64,000 bases of DNA from Manduca sexta. Its lineage: Eukaryota > Arthropoda > Insecta > Lepidoptera > Sphingidae. The notes beneath the pieces are model-generated. The model was not told the origin of the DNA. It was given only the letters and a program-made list of their open reading frames with translations, and ran no database searches. This document shows positions 1-11,115 of the stretch, piece after piece; position 1 is the first letter of the stretch, and each line of letters starts with the position of its first letter. The stretch lies in contig NC_051124.1 of the NCBI RefSeq assembly GCF_014839805.1, positions 8,060,001-8,124,000 on the forward strand. Direction: 5' to 3'. The position numbers and the translations under genes were made by a program.

Positions 1-1235
1 TATTAGTGTCATTGTTTTTCTTTAATTAATCAATTAATTAAAATTGCATAAAATTAGCGTAATTAATCATAGAATAATTGGCAATATATTTAATTTGAAT
101 GCGAAGTTGAATAAAATAATTCTGTTACACTATCATTTCTCTTATATAAAGTTTGTTGGTGCCTAATTGTAGTGCACTAAAGATTAAAACTGAAAATTAA
201 CTAAGTTGACTGTATAATATTTGTATCCATTTTACTTCAGCTATTTCTTCATAAGAATATGAAACATATTTAACAATATGGTATGTAGTCCAAGTTTCTA
301 ATTGTGTTAGCAAATGTCGTTAAACTAGTACCACGGACAAAGTAACAATACAATAATAACTTCTGGGTGGTCCGAATGGAACAAATTAGTTCATCGCATA
401 GCCTTTTTGGAGGGCAATAAACTTTTAATGTTGATATTTAGTATAGAATTACAAATGGGTATAGCGATAACTATAGTTTTGACTAAAGTACTGAAACATT
501 ACTGAATTTACCTTCTCAAACATTTACTTTGAATGACATTTTGCTTGTGTCAATAATGCTGACTGATATCCTTTTAAAACGGGGATAAGTTTTCGACGGG
601 AAAAACTGTGTTCGGAATATAAATTTCTCTCTTTTACGCGGAACGGATTTGTTTCCCCGACACCGCGACGGCGCGGCGCTATTTACCTGAGGCATTCAGT
701 CTCTAGGGGATCAGGGCGGACAACGGTTCCATCAGCACTCCGTCAGGGTAAATCCAACACCCGCCCGCTCCCTAATAGGCACACAATTTATACAGACTAC
801 CAATTTATGGGGCGCGTGAAAAAATTTGGCAGACAAAAACTGCGCATTAGTTTAAAGCTATCGAATAACGTGGTCATAAAACGTTTCAAAAGATCAACCA
901 ACTATTGTTCCTAAATCATAAAGGAGCCATAAAACGTCCTTAAAACGATAAGCCGGCCCGTTTGGTATCGTATATACTATTCCACACACGGACCACACGT
1001 GCGCCCACATCTCATTAATGCAATCGATACGCCCTCACTAAAACATTATGTAGCTAACACTATACTACTTTATTGCTGTGGAAACCGGTTAAGTTCAGAT
1101 GCTATATCTCCAAGTGAGCGCGTATGGCGAAAACCAGCTCCTTAAATGGACGGGTTACCTTTGTGATTATCAACTTACAATGATGCATTTGATGTGTTCC
1201 GAATGTATTGTTCGCTCTTTATACTTTAAAGGCAA
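1..1235. other. Non-coding flank with CpG-rich patch
   Basis: No coding region is visible here. Most of it is AT-rich. The stretch 640-780 stands out as CpG-rich (ccgcgacggcgcggcgc and neighbours) and could be an old repeat or a regulatory island. On the minus strand it contains a donor-like CAG/GTAAAT, but the short ORF before it is stopped by TAG, so I do not call an exon. Confidence 0.4.
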
Positions 1236-1373
1236 ATTATACTCGTGTTTTGTACTCTTAGATTAGCAATTATGAGAACACTTGTAGTACACACATCGGT
1301 GTCGCCATCTGCACTTACTTGAGGGAAACCTCTTTTTTTTTTTTTTTGACATCTCCAACCGTCAGCTATCATT
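1236..1373 (+). repeat. Left inverted terminal repeat of DIRS element
   Basis: This is the reverse complement of 6005-6152. It includes a T-run (about 1332-1347), paired with an A-run on the right, and ends in gacatctccaaccgtcagct. The arms differ by a few substitutions near the outer end (GTACTCTTAG against the complement of CTAATTCGTAC). Confidence 0.88.
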
Positions 1374-1465
1374 CACATTTCAGTGCTCCGCCAATTCGCA
1401 CGTGTTTTTGTTCGTTTCTTGGCACGCAATAAACGTCCCCAAGTTAAGTGTACTTAAATTTAAAA

Positions 1466-1691
1466 ATGGGGAAACGCAACCATCCGAGTAGTAATAATAT
1501 GGATGATTATTATGAGTGTATAGAAAAGAAAGTTAAGAAATTAAATGATATGCTTATGCGCGCTCGATATAAACGAACATTATCATTATCGTCGGATTCG
1601 TCATCATCGGACTCGGAGAGCGCCGGATCGTCGTCTCAACTGCGTTCACGCGCACACGAACTCTCATCGCCTGCGCCGTTATGTATTCAAG
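1466..1691 (+). CDS. DIRS gag-like ORF, first part (putative exon)
   Basis: This ORF starts at ATG 1466 (the frame is open from 1448), and its reading frame stops at 1694-1696. It encodes a short basic N-terminus (MGKRNHPSS), an acidic/basic mixed helix, then a run of serines and aspartates (SLSSDSSSSDSES), typical of low-complexity DIRS gag N-termini. A donor-like G/GTTAGA at 1691/1692 lies just before the stop. Splicing from it to the acceptor at 2065 would leave one nucleotide that completes an Asp codon and keeps the downstream gag frame open. The alternative is that a stop and frame change separate two decayed pieces. Gag proteins package the element RNA, but no zinc knuckle is visible here. 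Confidence 0.6.
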
Positions 1692-2065
1692 GTTAGAAAA
1701 TTCTACCCACAAGTTTGTTTAAAATAATACTGCGGATATCCAACAAAGGGCTATCACTTTATTATTATACAAACAAATAACTATCGTATTTGTGTTGCGG
1801 GCAATTACTAGGATTGTCACTTCACACAATAAACTTTGCTATGAATTCATAGCAGTTTACGCACATAGTTTGGTGTTACGGGCAATCACTGGGATTGTCA
1901 TTTCACACATTGCAATTTATCAAATTGTTTTGCAATGCGGATATCTTCAGGGGATATCACTTTGCATTACTATGATAATTAATGTTGGTTAGCATAACCA
2001 AACAACTATTAACTGCGTGACCGTACAAAGTTGCGTAGGTAAACGATGGAATTATACTATTCCAG
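1692..2065 (+). other. Putative spliceosomal intron inside DIRS gag, with diverged tandem repeats
   Basis: The segment begins GTTAGA and ends in tatactattccag, giving a plausible intron of 374 nt. Exon phase on both sides is compatible (1 nt plus 2 nt). The segment holds two alternating diverged repeat motifs: a GCGGATATC...ATCACTTT unit near 1731 and 1936, and a GGGCAATYACTRGGATTGTCA unit near 1799 and 1879. Spliceosomal introns have been reported in some DIRS-like elements; here it is an inference from frame and splice sites only. Confidence 0.45.
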
Positions 2066-2982
2066 ACGTGCCAATTCAAGCAAGTGAGTCCGCTGTGCCC
2101 TACGCGGTCACCGAGCCCTTGCCGTCGACCAGTGCTACAGTTGAGCCCCACCCCTCCACGAGCTGCGTCGAAGACCCACAGCCGTCTACCAGTGCCACCG
2201 TCACATCGCCATTACATCACGCTTCAGCTGAATTGAGTGACGAACTCCTAAAGATTCTAGGAGATGATCCGTCCGAAATAAAGCCTACGGCAAAGAAATT
2301 CAAGCAGACCTTGCCATTCGCATTCAACATTTGGCTACCTCCCGGATTGACAAAGGAAATCCGTAAGGAGTTAATGGAAAAATACCTACCTCCATCTAAT
2401 TGTCATCTAATTGATGCACCCACGCTTAACCCTGAGGTGAAAGCTGCTATTTCTGAGGGTACTTTTAAACGAGATAAGGCAATAGAACAAAAGCAAAAGC
2501 AGTTGTCTTCTGCTACATCGTGTATTGCGCAGGCCTTGACCTCCTTAATGACAGAAACAACTAAAAATACAACACTTATACAGTCGCTGATGGATGCCAG
2601 TAAAATACTCTGTGATATTCAATATGTAGACTCTGTAACACGTAGAAATTTTGTTCTATCGAATTTGAAGAAGGAATTAAAAGAGCAGCTTCAGGCTACA
2701 AAAATTGATAAAATGCTCTTTAGTGAAGGATTGCCTGACGCTCTAAAAGCTGCAAAAGCAATATCTAAAACTGGAGCTGATTTGAAGGTAACACCTGCTA
2801 AAAAACCTTTAAGAAAATTTCCAAAGAATACACAAAATAATTTAAACTGGCGAGCTCCTCCCCCAAATTCATCCAGGCACAAGGGGAATCAGAGGACCAA
2901 GGAGCCTGCGCATCGGACTCGTCGCGAGACCTCCTCGAAACAATCATCGCGTCCAGTACAGTCGACGCGCAGCCGTCACTAG
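2066..2982 (+). CDS. DIRS gag-like ORF, second part
   Basis: The frame is open from about 2017 to the TAG at 2980-2982, but the apparent start at 2017 is GTG. The first ATG lies well inside (MEKYLPPS), which supports entry by splicing at 2065. The protein begins with a Pro/Ser/Thr segment containing a repeated PSTSATV/PSTSCV motif. A predicted globular middle follows (around LPFAFNIWLPPGLTKEI), then helical stretches, and a basic Pro-rich tail rich in Arg and Lys that could bind nucleic acid. I see no CCHC knuckle. Its position directly upstream of RT fits gag. The frame is intact over about 305 codons, unlike the RT behind it. Confidence 0.7.
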
Positions 2983-2983
2983 A

Positions 2984-4852
2984 TACGGTAAAGTACGCCG
3001 GCAGGCTATTTTACTTTACTAAACAATGGGCTCTCATAACCCATGATAAAAATATATTATCTTGGATCGAAGGTTACAAAATTCCGTTTTCACGGCATGT
3101 TATACAATCAAGTACCCCAAAGGAGAAAATCTATTCCCCCCTTCCGAAAGGGTCCAGATCGAAACATCTATTCTGGAGCTTTTAACGATAGGGGCCATAA
3201 CAGAATGTTTGCCTTGTGATGAACAATTTCTCTCCCCATCTTCTTGGTACCTAAACCGAATGGTAAATCAAGACTCATATTAAACTTAAAAACATTGAAT
3301 AAATTTATAGACACAAATCATTTTAAACTCGAAGATTTTCGTACAGCTTTAAAACTTATTTCAAAGGAGTGCTTTATGAGTACAATTGATTTAAAGGATG
3401 CGTATTTTTAATACGTGTACATGATGAATCAAAAAGTTTCTTCGCTTTCAATTTGCAAATAAATTATATGAATTTAACGTTTTACCATTCGGGTTAAATA
3501 CGGCTCCTTATGTTTTACAAAGATTATGAAGCCAGTCTTCAGTCTGTTAAGATCTTGTGGATATCTTTCAACTGTGTACCTTGATGATGCTTTATTGGTT
3601 TCCAATTCATATAAATCATGTTTGGAAAACATATTTGATACCACTCGTCTATTAACGGCTTTAGGCTTTATTATAAACACCCAAAAAAGTAATTTGTCTC
3701 CAAATACATCTTGTAAATTTTAGGTTTTATTATCAATTCAAAAAGTTTTCACATTACTTTGCCTAAAGAAAAGATTGTCAAAATTCGAACTGAAGTCAAT
3801 AAATTCCGCAATTTAAATCGTTGCAAAGTTAGAGAATTCGCTCGCTTAGCAGGTTTACTTACCTCGGTTTGCCCAGCCGTAGAATATGGGTGGCTTTACA
3901 CAAAAGAGCTAGAAAGATCAAAATATTTGAATTTATTAAATGATGATAATTATGACAAGTATATGACCATACCACCATCGCTTACTCCCGATCTCGAATG
4001 GTGGACCCACGCAATGCGTAACCCAACTAGTACAATTAAACTTAACAAGTTTGAATTAGAAATATACAGTGATGCCTCAACTACGGGATGGGGTGCTGCA
4101 TGTGGTGAGGAACGGGCTAGCGGCATGTGGACGCATATTGAACGGTCGTGTCACATAAATTATTTAGAAATTCTTGCTGCCTTTTTTGCACTTAAGACGT
4201 TTGCTAAAGCTTATCATAACTGCCAAATCCTTTTGCGGATAGATAACACCACTGCTATTTCGTATATAAACCGCATGGGAGGTGTCCAATTTCCACATCT
4301 CACTAATGTCACGCGAAAATTATGGCAGTGGTGTGAAAAACAAAACATAATTGTTTTGCTTCATATATAAGATCTTTTGATAATAATATCGCTGATGCGG
4401 AATCAAGACGAGTCCACCCAGACATTGAGTGGGAACTGTCAGATTATGCTTTTCAAAAGATAATAAAAAAATTCGGGATTCCTGATATAGACATATTTGC
4501 TAGTAGAATTAACAAGAAATGTAGCAAGTACATTTCATGGCACAGGGATCCAGATGCATACGTCATTGATGCCTTCACTATTTCGTGGTCTGCCTTCTAC
4601 TTTTATAGTTTTCCACCCATAGCTGTCATTTTAAAAGCTTTAAGAAAGATTATTAACGACAACGCTAAGGGCATTATGGTGGTACCATTATGGCCCACAC
4701 AACCATGGTATCCGTTATTCACAAGCCTTTTAATATCTGATCCTATTATCTTTCAACCTTGTAAGAATCTGATTATTTCTCATTCCAGCAATCGAGACAT
4801 ACATCAGAAAATTACCCTGGTTGCCGGGATATTATCAGGTCATCGTTCCTAA
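2984..4852 (+). pseudogene. DIRS reverse transcriptase, RNase H and C-terminal domain, frameshifted
   Basis: The reverse transcriptase is recognisable across several frames: FLVPKPNGKSRLILNL near 3240-3290, DLKDAYF near 3388, the LPFGLNTAPY block near 3480-3510, and the catalytic YLDD at 3577-3588. RNase H follows in the frame 3759-4370, with YSDAST (catalytic Asp), a Glu in YLEILAAF and an Asp in LRIDNTTA. A one-base deletion near 4357 moves the remainder into another frame, where NNIADAESR and a conserved DIRS C-terminal block (DIFASRINKKCSKYISW..DPDAYVIDAFT) run to TAA 4850-4852. At least six frame changes (near 3120, 3238, 3408, 3445, 3525 and 3722) disable it. In a live element it would copy the element RNA into DNA in the cell. 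Confidence 0.88.
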
Positions 4853-5797
4853 GAAGAAAAATTCCTTCAGCCTCAATAGCGATCATATTAGCTTCACTTT
4901 CCGACAGCTCACTCAAGCAATACGATACTTGCCTTAAAAAATGGTTTTCATTCTGCAAGAGCAATAATTTAAATTTATATAAAACATCTGTCCCGGCAGT
5001 TATAGCTTTCTTAACTCAACTGTATGAGTCTGGCGCTCAATATGGTACTCTAAATAGCTGTAGATCGGCATTATCATTAATTCTAGACGAAAGCATATGT
5101 AATGACGATAGTGTTAAACGCTTTTTTAAGGGCATCTACAAACTTCGCCCTCCATTACCTAAGTATAGTTCAACTTGGGATACATCTAAAGTGTTGAACT
5201 GCCTGTCTTCTTGGTATCCTAATGAATCCCTAAATTTAGAAAAAAATTGCAAAAAAATTGGTTACCTTGCTTGCCTTATCAACAGCTCATAGGGTTCAAA
5301 CCCTTTCGAAAATAAACATTAATAACATAGTGATTATGTCTAACGAAATTCGCATCAAAATCCCAGACCTTATAAAAACGTCTCGTCTAGGAGCAACACA
5401 ACCTGAGTTGCTTTTACCTTTTTTTCACGAGAGACCTGAAGTATGCCCTGCTAGAGTTCTAAATTGCTATCTAGAATTAACTAAGATATTACGTAGTAAT
5501 GATTATCTTTTTATAAGCTTTAGAAAACCTTACAAATCAGTTACTTCGCAAACTTTGAGCCGCTGGATAAAATCTACTTTATGTGATTGTGGTATCGATG
5601 TGTCTACGTTCACTGCCCATAGTACTAGACACGCATCTACCTCTAAAGCATATAAACTCGGAGTTAATTTGGACCTAATAAGAAAAACAGCTGGTTGGTC
5701 CAACTTTCAAACGTTTGCTAAATTCTATAATAGACCTATACATATTCCTGATAATGAGGAAGATTCTTTTGCTAGACACATTTTGCAAAATGATTAA
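4765..5797 (+). pseudogene. DIRS tyrosine recombinase, one frameshift
   Basis: The recombinase frame opens after TAA 4762-4764, overlapping the end of the RT frame, as is usual in DIRS. It begins near YPGCRDIIRSSFLRR, followed by a core-binding-like helical region (SLKQYDTCLKKWFSFC, AVIAFLTQLYESGAQYGTL). An extra A in the A-run at about 5238-5246 shifts the frame; the original frame stops at 5290. The shifted frame continues KKLVTLLALSTAHRVQTL to the stop at 5795-5797. The catalytic set is preserved: Arg in AHRVQ, H-x-x-R in HSTRHAS, Trp in GWSN and Tyr in FYNR. Such enzymes integrate circular cDNA without a DDE integrase. Only the single indel separates this copy from an intact frame. Confidence 0.88.
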
Positions 5798-5891
5798 TAA
5801 ATGATTATTACCTAAATGAATAGTGAATAATTGTTTTAATTCATAATCAATTTTGAGAGTTGATATTTTTCTATATGACTCTCAACATCTA

Positions 5892-5941
5892 CAAGTGTTC
5901 TCATAATTGCTAATCTAAGAGTACAAAACACGAGTATAATT
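5892..5941 (+). repeat. DIRS internal complementary region
   Basis: This block (acaagtgttctcataattgc onward) is a direct repeat of the right ITR end at 6100-6152. Base for base it is the reverse complement of the left ITR end at 1236-1285, including the left-specific aagagt and cacgag variants. In DIRS elements this region templates closure of the circular intermediate. Its agreement with the left end confirms that end. Confidence 0.82.
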
Positions 5942-6004
5942 AATGATCCCTATGTCCCTTACACCCTTAAAAAATATCAACATGTCAGTACTTGCTCTAA
6001 ACTA

Positions 6005-6152
6005 AATGATAGCTGACGGTTGGAGATGTCAAAAGAAAAAAAAAAAAAAAAAGAGGTTTCCCTCAAGTAAGTGCAGATGGCGACACCGATGTGTGTACTA
6101 CAAGTGTTCTCATAATTGCTAATCTAATTCGTACAAAACCCTCGTATAATTA
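6005..6152 (-). repeat. Right inverted terminal repeat of DIRS element
   Basis: This is complementary to 1236-1373 and begins aatgatagctgacggttgga. It contains an A-run (about 6034-6052) pairing with the left T-run and ends near ctcgtataattatg. Confidence 0.88.
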
Positions 6153-7140
6153 TGATAGAACTTCACTTAGGTAAGTTCGTTTAATCATTAAATATGTATG
6201 AGATTGAAAATATACAACGGATAATAAAGAAAAATGGCACATCTGCATTTCAGCCTTGTCCACATACGATTTCATTTAAAGAACATTATAAATGCATTAG
6301 CGGGATAAAGTAACCTCTAGCATGTTTTACGTCACGTCCGCGAAGTACATTTGCGAACAATTTAAAATTCTTAATTCATATTTTACTAGATTTAGATGTT
6401 GGATGGAATATGGTAATAAGTACAGAATACAGATTAGTATAGATACTTCTTTTTTCAAACCTGTTTTATAACAATTCATATTCACTATTATGCTTTTATG
6501 CTAATATTTTAAATGTATTTTATATTCGATCTTGTGTGTGACCTCTTATCAAAGCTTTATATCCAGTTAGGTAAAACTTACGATCAATATGATTTATTGC
6601 ACTGCAAGATCGGCCTTCCACTCATGTTATTGAACTTGTAAAGGTCGCCTTAGCTCTGTAAGTAATTACGAGTATTTTATAAAGCATTTTATTCGTTGCG
6701 TTGTTTTTAACACAACTAAAGGTATTCACAATTACTGAATAACAAGTTTCTTGCCATTTTGCGTGCCGAATACGTAGGGTAGGCGCAACAAGTTATTGTA
6801 GGTGTTTAAGTAAAAATATGTTTAATATCAGCAAGTATTCCGTGTGATGATTAAATAACGTTTTAACAGAAGTTTTGCAGTAGACCTACTTGGGATTTTT
6901 TAAGGGCACGTAAAGTTACCCTACGGTACTCTGGTAACCGCAGTAAAGTCCAGATAGAATGTCAAATGATGAAAGATCATTCCCCTTTGTCAGTCGACAC
7001 AATTATGTCGGCCTATATGAACCGGATATACATAGGCTGATTCTAATTAAAGCTGAAATTGCAAAAGTTTGCAATTGTCGCGAAATAAAAAATAAACATC
7101 GAAGATGTTTGTTGCGCTCGTATACATAAGCTAAGTAACC
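6153..7140. other. Non-coding, no feature seen
   Basis: AT-rich DNA with only short open frames and no recognised repeat. Confidence 0.4.
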
Positions 7141-7480
7141 TTATAAATTACAGTTATGGCCTCAATCGGAACGGCACCGCATTGTCAACTCCACTTACCT
7201 GAAAGGTCATGTTGATATTCAGTTAGTTTTTGTCGTTTTGTGCTCCCGAGGGCACAACCTCGCGCGTGACGTCATGCTCCAGATGAATGAACATCCCCCT
7301 AGACGCCCGCCCCCTACCCGACGGTCAGTTTTACACAAGCGATGAGCTTCAATATCGCCACCGAAACATCTGTCGTTCAGTGTCGAATTCACTTTTCCCC
7401 TCGGACAATGTTTTCACAGAATTCGAAAGTTCTGGAATAATGAGAAAATTCTTTTCGCACAAACGAATTTAACGAACGCT
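7141..7480 (+). promoter_or_regulatory. CpG-rich promoter-like island with perfect CRE
   Basis: A CpG-rich patch in AT-rich surroundings contains a perfect palindromic CRE, TGACGTCA, at 7267-7274. A GC-box-like ccgcccccta follows near 7308, and then an arthropod initiator-like TCAGTT near 7325. A 61-codon ORF (7287-7472) overlaps but resembles no family I know. It could be a promoter for a distal 5' exon of the phosphodiesterase gene or of an unknown transcript. No donor was identified. Confidence 0.3.
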
Positions 7481-9204
7481 GCGCTGTTTAAACATTTTTA
7501 TTAAGATTTTTGAGGGTAGAAATACACGTGACAGAATTTAGATTGGAAAATGTATGTTGCGACTCTGAGTAGTTATTAAAGTTTCATAATTCGCTTGTTT
7601 GTGAAACAGAAATGAAATACATATTTTTAGTTCTTTAATTTTCGTATACCTATAATTATTGTTTTTTCTCTATACCCTATAGTATAAATGTGTCTGTATA
7701 GATGTGTGCGTTTTAAGTTAAAGCAGAATGTCTATCGACTGCAATATTGCAGCGGTTGCCAATCCACGCCGTATACGCTAAGGGTCTCGGTCAGTCGCCA
7801 TTCCATATTTGGCCTCCGGTGAGTCATCGTGGCCTGGCTCACAAGAACTGAACTCGATTTAAGAGCCTTAGCAGACCGGTCGTCAGATGAACGACAGTTA
7901 AAAACGAACATTTTTCATCATACGGTGATGTTATTTATGTTTCATATAATCTATACTCATATTTAGCTGAGAAGTTTGTTTGTTTTAACGCGGTAATCAC
8001 AGAAACAACATACATTTTGAAATATTTCCACTCATAGCAACCTACATTACTCCTAAATGCTATAGGCTAATTTTATCCCGGAAAAAAATATAGCGGGAAC
8101 ATTATTTCGATAAATCTTTATACGTAGGCAGTATATATTATGTAAAAATGTATCTTATCGTATTGGAGTTATCGTAACAACTAATTGACGTTTTTATCTC
8201 ACTTAATTACGTTTCGCTTACGTTTCATCATACTTTTGGTGTATTTATTCAAAGAATATTCGTTATCCACGTAGTTATAAAAATGAGTGAAACTAGACTA
8301 TTTTCTATAATAATTTACTTAACAATTTACTATCATTTAATGTTATAGTCATATAGTTTTAAAGTATGGAATGTATATCTATACGCTCCCATAGCGCTAA
8401 ATGTAACAAAATCGATTTGAGCAAGGCAACATTGATAGATGAACACAGGGCAACCTCACAGACATCCCCATCTGTCATGTGGGCAGACGTTTGCAAGGCG
8501 AACTTTTCCTTTGTTGCATACATGTTTTCTTTATTGATTCTCAACTTATAGCTTTGTGAGCAATGTTCTGAGTTCTTCGAACGCTGGACAAAGAATTTAA
8601 TATCAATTGGACGGTAAAGTGTTGGTCCGCGCGACGTAACTTCTAATATTTAACGTCGTCTTACGCGGACAGTGTGGGTCACAAATTCCATTTATAAGAA
8701 AAAAAATACCGAGATACTATTTGCACTTTCTTTTTGTAGGTAATACGTTGTGAACTCGTATACAAAGGGTTTTACTGTGGTTGTAACTAGTAAATTGCGT
8801 TTTATTAAAATTATATTTAGGGCTGAGTTTCAATAAGGTCGCCCTTTTGAGGCTGGCTGTTGTAGTTATCGATGTTTAGAAAGGTTGCAGTGACGTGGTG
8901 CGTCTCCCTAAACGCGAACAGTTTCTTGGAAGCCATACCACATCGGTTCCTTGCACGAGCACATGACACCGCTTCTATGAAGTGAGCGGACGTAACTGTC
9001 CAGTTGATAGCTTCGCTGTAAAGGCTACACACACGTACACATAGCTTTATCTCACCTATTAGTAGTTTGGAATAAATTATGAGTGCACGTCCTTTATCTG
9101 TCTCGAACTTGAACAGCGGCTTTTAAAGATTATAATAGTGATTCTGAATGTAAATTTTAGTAATTGGTAGTGAGATTTTTTATATGAAAATATGTTGTCC
9201 TTAT
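7481..9204. other. Non-coding, unrecognised short ORFs
   Basis: No supported gene. An unrecognised 61-codon frame (8366-8551) has an open frame on the opposite strand. The minus-strand 71-codon ORF at 8817-9032 lies in a slightly GC-richer patch; I recognise neither. Confidence 0.35.
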
Positions 9205-9350
9205 ATTTACGCGAATGTTAGACATCGAGATAAAATTATTTTTCAAATTTTATCGCAATAATTTTATTATTAGAACTTTGCAGCCTTCTTGGCCTTCATT
9301 GAGGTGGTCGTCCGTTAATTCGGTTAGAATCTACCTACATTTTACAATTA
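9205..9350 (+). repeat. Interspersed repeat, gcgaatgttagacat family, copy 1
   Basis: It starts gcgaatgttagacatcgaga, then a taaaattattttt..ttttatcgc block, then a gcagccttcttggcc block. The same ordered blocks recur at 27157-27315, 50946-51020, 57543-57730 (palindromic form) and 62440-62605, and in part at 46160-46235. Non-coding foldback-derived family. Confidence 0.6.
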
Positions 9351-10410
9351 TACATTCTGTATGTAATGGCGTGATGTTGTTTGATTATAATATAATCTGC
9401 CTGTGTTTAAATTACAAATAATAATAACAATATGAGAGTTATGTGGTTTTCGGAATAATATATAATTTGCGACGTTAAGTAGGTAAGTATACATTGGACA
9501 TCGAATACAGGTGGTGCTCAATGTCATACAAGGAAATAATTATTTTACATAAAATGTTAAACCGACATAAATGTGCATAAATCATTTTCAAGTTTGCAAT
9601 ATAATCGAAACAATTGTTGAGGTATGATTATTGATAATCTATAATAATTTCAAAATAAGCTTAATCGACCGCACCTCTTGTGTGTGTATAATGAAATTGC
9701 GGTAATAATATACGTTGTTTTATTGTTTTCTTGGCGAGCAGGAAAACAGCGTGAGGAAATCGACATTGGAATATAATTTTAAATGCCCATACTATGCGCA
9801 TAGTCCTTTTTATTAGTAATTTACACAGCGTACAACGTGCTAATCATGTAAATGGTATTTGTACCTTCAATACCTTCAAACGTGTTGTTTGAGGCTAGAC
9901 CATATGTAATGGACACTCAGCAAAATCGTATTCTTTGTTTAGTGCGCGGTCACAGACCGGCTGTGGAAGGTCAAGGCATTTCCATACATACATATACATA
10001 TATTAATCCGTACGAGCGCGGGAATGTTTCTTTAAACAAGGACAGAGTTATCGCTCTTCCGTTTACTTTATGAAAGCAAAACGTTTCAAGATAATGTTTT
10101 ATAACATACTGTAGGCATATAATTTTGTTCTACGTACTTACCGTATAAAATAAGTCCCATAAGGAAGGAATGATAAATAATGCTATAATACAAGAACGTT
10201 ATTCAATATTCTGTACTCGATTACGTCGAAGTCACTGAACTGTTTTTCTATGAATTTGAAATAACCATTAAGTTGTTATCGAAGTAATAGTGAATTGTTA
10301 AGGTAAATAACCGTATTAGAAGTGAATTTAACATTAATACAATAATGTTTGTATTTAATATGTGTGAAATTGGTTTCTTTTATAAAAACATTAGAATCGT
10401 TTCGAAGTAA
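9351..10410. other. Non-coding, no feature seen
   Basis: AT-rich sequence. The 73-codon ORF at 9852-10073 has no recognisable motif and sits in simple acatacatatac repeats. Confidence 0.35.
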
Positions 10411-10450
10411 GATATCCCATTGCCCAAGGCTAGCAATGGGACAGTATTTA
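10411..10450 (+). repeat. SINE tail-like hairpin fragment
   Basis: An 8-bp inverted repeat (cccattgc...gcaatggg) is followed by acagtattta. It resembles the 3' ends of the SINE family found at 18613-18838 and 52620-52922. Probably a short relic. Confidence 0.35.
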
Positions 10451-10844
10451 TGAATGAATTAATGAAGAATTGTATGAACAATAACCAGGTACTTACAAAA
10501 TAAAAGAATTCCACGCTCTGTGATAATTAACGTAGTAATATTACAAAAAAAAAATACGTACAATCGTCAACTTTAAAAACCGTTTCAAAATGAGAAATTT
10601 TAAAGAATTATACTTCACTTAAAGCATCCATAAGTATATAGTTTTTATTAACTGTTTCCTCAATGTTATATAACTACACGATATTATTATGGCTGAAATA
10701 TATTTAATAACCACCTATATTTCTTTCATGTAAATTTTATTTTATTAAATGTAATATATTTAGCGTCTTTTCACTAAATATTAAACATTTGTAATTGTAA
10801 TATGTATTATAGATTTGGTATAATAATATATGGAGTTAGTTTAC

Positions 10845-11115
10845 TTAGACAGCCTCGGTGGAGTAAGTAGTTGTATTGCATGCGCGGCACGGCAGCGTTC
10901 TGAGGTACTGAGTTTGAATCCTGGGTCGGGCAAAGTGATATTTGGGTTTTTCTCCTTAGTATCAGCCCGAAGTCTTGAATTTGTACCCCCTATGGCGATA
11001 GGCTCGCCCCCTATCACATCATGGGACGGAACACACTTGTCTGAAAGTGGATGCCCTGGTTGTGCCTCTGTATACCCCTTTGGCGATAAATGCGTGATTG
11101 TGTGTATGTGAGTAA
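10845..11115 (+). repeat. tRNA-derived SINE, family A
   Basis: The head contains a degenerate A-box (cctcggtggagtaagtagt) and a near-consensus B-box (gtttgaatcctgg) at about 10911-10924. A body with tcagcccgaagtcttgaatt follows and the tail reads gataaatgcgtgattgtgtgt. The same body is found inverted at 48045-48275. A 93-codon ORF through it is incidental. Pol III promoter pieces are visible, but this is not a tRNA gene. Confidence 0.75.

Larger units (their letters stand above)
1236..6152 (+). mobile_element. DIRS-type (tyrosine recombinase) retrotransposon, decayed
   Basis: The boundaries are set by inverted terminal repeats at 1236-1373 and 6005-6152. Inside, in order, are a gag-like region, a reverse transcriptase with RNase H, a conserved C-terminal domain that overlaps the next frame, and a tyrosine recombinase. 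An internal complementary region lies just inside the right ITR. This domain order and split-ITR layout are diagnostic of the DIRS order, whose elements insert as recombined circles through a tyrosine recombinase instead of a DDE integrase. No flanking target duplication is seen, as expected for DIRS. Several frameshifts in RT and one in the recombinase make this copy non-autonomous. The left outer end is best defined by its match to the internal complementary region. Confidence 0.9.

Noticed and set aside
640..780. Minus-strand exon ending CAG/GTAAAT
   Set aside because: The ORF before the donor is closed by TAG within a few codons and no protein similarity is seen.
10830..11111. 93-codon ORF as a gene
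   Set aside because: It runs through a tRNA-derived SINE with an inverted relative at 48 kb.
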